NCBI GenBank assembly: GCA_035640475.1
Contig: DASQWC010000079.1
Span: 1 to 31,642 of the forward strand
Source: DASQWC01 sp035640475
GTDB lineage: Bacteria > Actinomycetota > JAICYB01
Length of the DNA: 31,642 bases
Direction: 5' to 3'
A program made the translations under genes and the position numbers. Under the pieces are notes generated by a model. That model was not told where the DNA came from, did no database searches, and saw nothing but the letters and a program-made list of their open reading frames with translations. This document shows positions 28,227 to 31,642 of the stretch, piece by piece (position 1 is the first letter of the stretch; every line of letters begins with the position of its first letter).

Positions 28227-29539
28227 ACTACGAGCAGGCGATCGCGTTCCTCGACGGGCGTATCAAGTTCGGCATGCGTCCGGGGACCGAGCGCGTTGCC
28301 GCGCTCGTGGAGGCCCTCGGTCATCCGCAGCGCTCGTATCCCGTCGTCCAGGTGTCGGGAACGAACGCGAAGTTCTCCGTCGTCTCGATGGTCTCAGCGC
28401 TCCTGCAAGAGATGGGTCTGACGGTCGGCACGTACACGTCACCGCATCTGGAATCAGTTCGTGAACGCATCGCGCTCGGTGGCGTTCCGATCTCCGAGGA
28501 CGAGCTTGCCTCGACGCTCACCTATCTCGAGCCGTACCTGAAGGGTGTCGAGGACGACCTGGGCGACCAGCTCACGTGGTTCGAGCTCCTCACCGGCGTG
28601 GCCTTCGAAGCCTTCTTCGACCGCGCCGTGCACGCCGCCGTCCTCGAGGTCGGTCTCGGCGGTGAATACGACGCGACGAACGTCGCCGACGCACAAGTCG
28701 GCGTCGTGACGAACGTCTCTCTCGATCACATCCGCCAGTTCGGCCGCGATCTCAACAAGGCGACGTGGGAGAAGGCGGGCATTGCAAAGGAGGGAACGTT
28801 TCTCGTGTCGGGGATCGAGCAGGACGACCTCTTCGCGATTGTCGACGAGCGGGCGCGGGACCGGAACGCGTTGGCGGTCGTCCGTCTCGACCGCGACTTC
28901 GAGCTCACCGACCGGCAGCCGGCCGTCGGCGGACAGCTCGTGTCGATCAGCGGCGTGCACGGCGCATACGACGAGGTGTTCCTGTCGCTGTTCGGCTCCC
29001 ATCAAGCTCGCAACGCCGCGCTTGCCGTGGCAGCGTGCGAAGGATTCGCCGGCGAAGCGTTGAACGCCGACATCGTAAAGGGCGCGCTGGGAGCCGTCCG
29101 GGTGCCGGGACGGATCGAAGTGCTCGGACGGCGTCCGCTCGTCGTGTGCGACGGCGCGCACAACATCGCGGCGTCCGAAGCCGTCGTCGATGCGATCAAG
29201 GAGTCGTTCACGTTCGAGCGTCTGATCCTCGTCGCCGGCATGGTCGAAACGAAGCTGGTCGAGGAGGTGCTCGGGCAGTGGGCGGCGATCGTCGACCGCG
29301 CCTTCGTCGCTGCGTTGCGCAGCGAGCGTTCGGCGTCGCCCGAGCGGCTGGCCGCCGCGCTCGAGGTGCACGGCGTCCCGAGCGATCGCATCGGCGTCTG
29401 CGAATCGGTCGATCGAGCAGTCGACGCGGCGCTTGATGAATCCAATGAGGACGACCTCGTCCTGATCTTCGGCAGCTTCTACACCGTGGGGGAGGCGAGA
29501 GCCTGGTTGCGGTCGCGCGGCGTGCTCACCCAGGCTTGA
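28223..29539 (+). CDS. folC: Folylpolyglutamate synthase / dihydrofolate synthase family, altered P-loop
   Basis: A 438-aa Mur-ligase-superfamily enzyme that adds glutamate to folates (and may join glutamate to dihydropteroate). Family features are YPVVQVSGTN, TYTSPHLESVRERI, LTWFELLTGVAFEAFF, LEVGLGGEYDATN, SLDHIRQFG and the C-terminal CDGAHNIAASEA. The P-loop reads GTNAKFS (residues 46-52) where the family normally has GTNGKGS or GTNGKTS; Lys50 and Ser52 are kept but both flexible positions are changed. Activity is therefore likely but not certain. Start GTG overlaps the valS stop (GTGA). ndk follows five bases after the stop. Confidence 0.88.
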   Translation: MNYEQAIAFLDGRIKFGMRPGTERVAALVEALGHPQRSYPVVQVSGTNAKFSVVSMVSALLQEMGLTVGTYTSPHLESVRERIALGGVPISEDELASTLTYLEPYLKGVEDDLGDQLTWFELLTGVAFEAFFDRAVHAAVLEVGLGGEYDATNVADAQVGVVTNVSLDHIRQFGRDLNKATWEKAGIAKEGTFLVSGIEQDDLFAIVDERARDRNALAVVRLDRDFELTDRQPAVGGQLVSISGVHGAYDEVFLSLFGSHQARNAALAVAACEGFAGEALNADIVKGALGAVRVPGRIEVLGRRPLVVCDGAHNIAASEAVVDAIKESFTFERLILVAGMVETKLVEEVLGQWAAIVDRAFVAALRSERSASPERLAAALEVHGVPSDRIGVCESVDRAVDAALDESNEDDLVLIFGSFYTVGEARAWLRSRGVLTQA

Positions 29540-29544
29540 CCGGG

Positions 29545-29952
29545 ATGGAAACGACGCTCGTCATCATCAAGCCGGACGCCGTCCGGCGCGGCCTGGTCGG
29601 AGAGATCGTCCGACGTCTCGAGGACAAAGGGCTCACGCTCGTCCAAGGACGGCTGTTCACGATCGACGCCGAGCTCGCGCACCGTCACTACGCCGAGCAC
29701 AACGAAAAGCCGTTCTTCGCCGATCTCATCGACTTCATCACGTCCGGGCCGGTGCTCGTGCTGGCCGTCCGGGGGCCGAAGGCTGTGCAGGTCGTCCGGA
29801 CGCTGATGGGACCGACGAACCCGCTCGAGGCGCCGCCGGGGACGATCCGCGGCGATTTCGGCAACGAGATCACCCAGAACCTCATCCACGGGTCGGATTC
29901 GGTCGAGTCCGCCGAACGCGAGCTCGCCCTGTATTTCCCCGAGGCGAAATAG
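29545..29952 (+). CDS. ndk: Nucleoside diphosphate kinase
   Basis: A 135-aa enzyme that transfers the gamma phosphate among nucleoside triphosphates through a phosphohistidine. Landmarks are TLVIIKPDAVRRGLVGEIV at the start, the Kpn-loop area, RTLMGPTNPLEAPPGTIRGD and the active-site NLIHGSDSVESAERE (histidine near 116). Length matches the family. ATG 29545 is chosen over an in-frame TTG at 29536 that overlaps the folC stop. It is the last gene of the valS unit and is followed by a hairpin. Confidence 0.96.
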   Translation: METTLVIIKPDAVRRGLVGEIVRRLEDKGLTLVQGRLFTIDAELAHRHYAEHNEKPFFADLIDFITSGPVLVLAVRGPKAVQVVRTLMGPTNPLEAPPGTIRGDFGNEITQNLIHGSDSVESAERELALYFPEAK

Positions 29953-29983
29953 CGAAGGGGCCCGCTTTCGCGAGCCCCTTCGC
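29952..29983. terminator. Hairpin terminator between ndk and the convergent LPKTG gene
   Basis: Arms GCGAAGGGGC (29952-29961) and GCCCCTTCGC (29974-29983) form a perfect 10-bp stem, with an inner CGC/GCG pairing around TTTC. It begins on the last base of the ndk stop. There is no T-tract, common for GC-rich bacteria. The symmetric position 18 bases before the convergent stop allows bidirectional use. Confidence 0.7.
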
Positions 29984-30001
29984 CAGATTCGTAGTTGTCG
30001 C

Positions 30002-31480
30002 TTAGACGCGCCTGCGCAGGAGCAGTGAGCCTCCGGCCATCGCCATCCCGGAAAGGATCGTGACGATCGTGGGGCTGCCTGTCTTCGGCAGCGCGGGCTT
30101 GGAGTCGGGCGTCGCGACCTGTGCTGCAACGGCAGTCTCGACCGTCGGGTCGATCACGATGCGCACGAGCTGGTCGCCCGCGCCGATGACCTCACCGACG
30201 GCTTCCGGAGCCTGGAGCCCGAGCTCGACGTGGAAGGCCGACACGCGCTGTGCAGCGGACGTGCCTTCGGCATCGGCCTGGTGGGATTCGTCGCACACCC
30301 CGACGTCACCGACGACGCCGATGGCGGCCAGGACGTCGTCCACGACACCCTTGACGGCGTCGACCTGGTCGAGCGGCACCGGAATGTCGGTGCCGGCGAC
30401 CGTCAGCGACTTGCCGTCGAAGGAGATGCCGTCGGTGCCGCCGACCTTGATCGAGCCGATCTCGCAGCTCGACGTGTTCTTGGCGGTGCCGGCGGATCCG
30501 GCGGCCTCGGAGTGCGCCGAGAGGTCGATCGCCGTCGCGCTGAGCAGACCCAGCACGTCGACAGAGCCGATCTTCGACGAAGCGTCCGCCCCGGCGACTT
30601 CGGTCGTCCGCTCGACGGCGGAGTCGTTGTCGAGGTTGTTGACGGCGGCGAGTGAACCGGAGAGCAGGTCCGTCACCGTGCCGAGGTCGAGCGCGCCCAC
30701 GAGCGCGTCGGTGAGGTCGCCCACGGGGTCTTCACCGCCGAGGACGTCGCCCAGACCGGCGTCACCGAGCAAGCCGCCGAGAATGTCGTTGTTCGCGACT
30801 TCGTCTACGAACGAGCTCGCGACGCCACCCAGAACCGTGTCGAGTGTCGACTGAGCGGTGCCGAGGGCGGCGTTCATTTGGGAGGTGAGGTCGTCGAACG
30901 CTGTCTGCAGCTCGGCGGGGAACAGGTCGCTCACCATCTCGAGCGACGCCGTCACCGACGTGAGCTTGCCGCTGCCGGTCGCGGTGGGTCCGGCGCCGAC
31001 GGTAGCGAGCAGCTCGCCGACCGATGCGTTCAGGATGGGAAGGTCATCGGATGGGATGTTCTTCGCCGCGGTGTTCACCTGGCTTGAGTCGCCCTCCTCG
31101 CTGGCTTCCGCCTTGTCGGGAAGCTCGAGGAGTCCGCGCGACAGGAAGGCCTGCGCCTTTTGCGAAGTGCCCATCTCGGCCAGCGTCTCGAGGAGCCGCT
31201 GGTCGATCGTGAACGGGAAGGACTCGGGCAGCAGAGCCTTGCCCTCGTCGGGCAGGCCATCGCGGAGCGTGGTGTACGCGTCCTGAATGGGCTGCTTCAC
31301 GGCATCCGGCAGGCCGCTAAGGTCCACAACGACGCGCAGCGCGAAGCCGTCGCCCGTGCCGGCGAATCCGGCGAGGTCGACGGCCGCGGCGCCGCGGGCG
31401 AGCGGACCGGCGGCAATTGCCAAAGCGACGGCGGACGCCCCGACTACGCGCAGGAACCGCGCTCGTTTGGTGCTGGACAT
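30002..31480 (-). CDS. Secreted LPKTG surface protein
   Basis: A 492-aa protein. The signal peptide (VVGASAVALAIAAGPLARGAAA) is cleaved near residue 33. A long Ala/Asp/Gly/Leu-rich body follows with amphipathic helices (SGLPDAVKQPIQDAYTTLRD), alternating DLTSQMNAALGTAQSTLDTVL and beta-rich segments toward the end (IGSIKVGGTDGISFDG, VRIVIDPTVETAVAAQV). The C-terminus is a complete sortase signal: LPKTG (464-468), a hydrophobic run (TIVTILSGMAMAGGSLLL) and RRRV. It would be covalently attached to peptidoglycan. No enzymatic motif is seen. The ATG has AAAGGGGG eight bases upstream, and a small GCCC/GGGC hairpin overlaps that site. Convergent with ndk. Confidence 0.8.
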   Translation of the reverse strand: MSSTKRARFLRVVGASAVALAIAAGPLARGAAAVDLAGFAGTGDGFALRVVVDLSGLPDAVKQPIQDAYTTLRDGLPDEGKALLPESFPFTIDQRLLETLAEMGTSQKAQAFLSRGLLELPDKAEASEEGDSSQVNTAAKNIPSDDLPILNASVGELLATVGAGPTATGSGKLTSVTASLEMVSDLFPAELQTAFDDLTSQMNAALGTAQSTLDTVLGGVASSFVDEVANNDILGGLLGDAGLGDVLGGEDPVGDLTDALVGALDLGTVTDLLSGSLAAVNNLDNDSAVERTTEVAGADASSKIGSVDVLGLLSATAIDLSAHSEAAGSAGTAKNTSSCEIGSIKVGGTDGISFDGKSLTVAGTDIPVPLDQVDAVKGVVDDVLAAIGVVGDVGVCDESHQADAEGTSAAQRVSAFHVELGLQAPEAVGEVIGAGDQLVRIVIDPTVETAVAAQVATPDSKPALPKTGSPTIVTILSGMAMAGGSLLLRRRV

Positions 31481-31605
31481 GCTTTGCCCCCTTTCGGGCT
31501 AGACGGTGTCACTGCTGGAGAAAACGAGAGGGCCGCTCGACGCCCTCGTCCCGTCCGCCTAGTCCGTTGAGGCCATTGCGCGCTCCCGCGCGCTCCCAGT
31601 TGATC

Positions 31606-31641
31606 GGGGGCGCTCACGCGCGCTTCGCGCGCTGCGCCCCC
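31606..31641. terminator. Large two-part hairpin at the window edge
   Basis: Outer arms GGGGGCGC (31606-31613) and GCGCCCCC (31634-31641) enclose inner arms GCGCGC (31618-31623 and 31627-31632) with a TTC loop, making 14 paired bases with a small internal loop. It probably terminates a unit outside the window. The 31481-31605 stretch otherwise holds the upstream region of the LPKTG gene and GC-rich CGCGCTCC copies; no gene is seen. Confidence 0.45.
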
Positions 31642-31642
31642 C

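Noticed and set aside
31481..31500. Cyclic-di-GMP riboswitch remnant (GGGGGCAAAGC before the LPKTG gene)
   Set aside because: The short string resembles part of the GEMM consensus, but there is no second stem or tetraloop-receptor pairing and the ATG follows directly. It is better read as a Shine-Dalgarno region.

Overview
The window is GC-rich, gene-dense bacterial DNA with strong G/C preference at third codon positions. The best fit is an actinomycete-like (Actinomycetota) chromosome. Support comes from the tig-clpP-clpX and valS-folC-ndk gene orders, the alpha/beta-hydrolase/adenylate-cyclase fusion, a FAAL-type ligase, LPXTG-type surface proteins, tRNA genes without encoded CCA, frequent GTG/TTG starts, and TAnnnT boxes placed so that translation can begin at or within a few bases of the mRNA 5' end. 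No class or genus can be named from sequence alone. I see no insertion sequence, integrase, phage gene, CRISPR array, rRNA or origin; this is core chromosome with small accessory genes.

Layout, left to right. 1-5.1 kb, minus strand: an acyl-AMP ligase, then an ABC exporter ATPase and its FtsX-type permease, which overlap. 5.2-7.0 kb: a small two-helix membrane protein convergent with a secreted RTX-like repeat protein, tRNA-Leu, and a PASTA protein. 7.1-11.1 kb: class IV aminotransferase, a 100-aa unknown, a DHA2-type MFS exporter and a PLP group II decarboxylase, then tRNA-Lys. 11.2-15.2 kb: a DUF3052-like protein; a minus-strand YjbQ / SRPBCC / DUF916-like set; a FAD oxidoreductase with a C-terminal Rieske domain; tRNA-His. 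15.3-19.7 kb: a secreted protein and an HD-domain protein on plus, and a minus-strand series in which single tRNA genes (Pro, Gly, Arg) alternate closely with protein genes. 19.75-23.5 kb: tig, clpP, clpX and an FMN split-barrel protein, nearly gapless. 23.5-25.5 kb, minus: an amidase followed by a methyltransferase. 25.5-30.0 kb: a possible leader peptide, then valS, folC and ndk ending in a hairpin. 30.0-31.5 kb: a secreted LPKTG protein; the right edge carries a large hairpin.

No clearly new multi-gene defence or biosynthetic system is visible. The notable material is in gene expression architecture: start codons at predicted transcription starts; a cyclase gene whose start codon lies one base past the 3' end of tRNA-Pro, so tRNA processing would leave a nearly leaderless mRNA; -10 boxes that include the upstream stop codon; a 13-codon possible leader peptide before valS; convergent genes sharing CTAG as both stop codons; perfect hairpins inside a small coding sequence; and a FolC with a non-canonical P-loop. 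All promoter, terminator and leaderless statements are pattern readings, not measurements.
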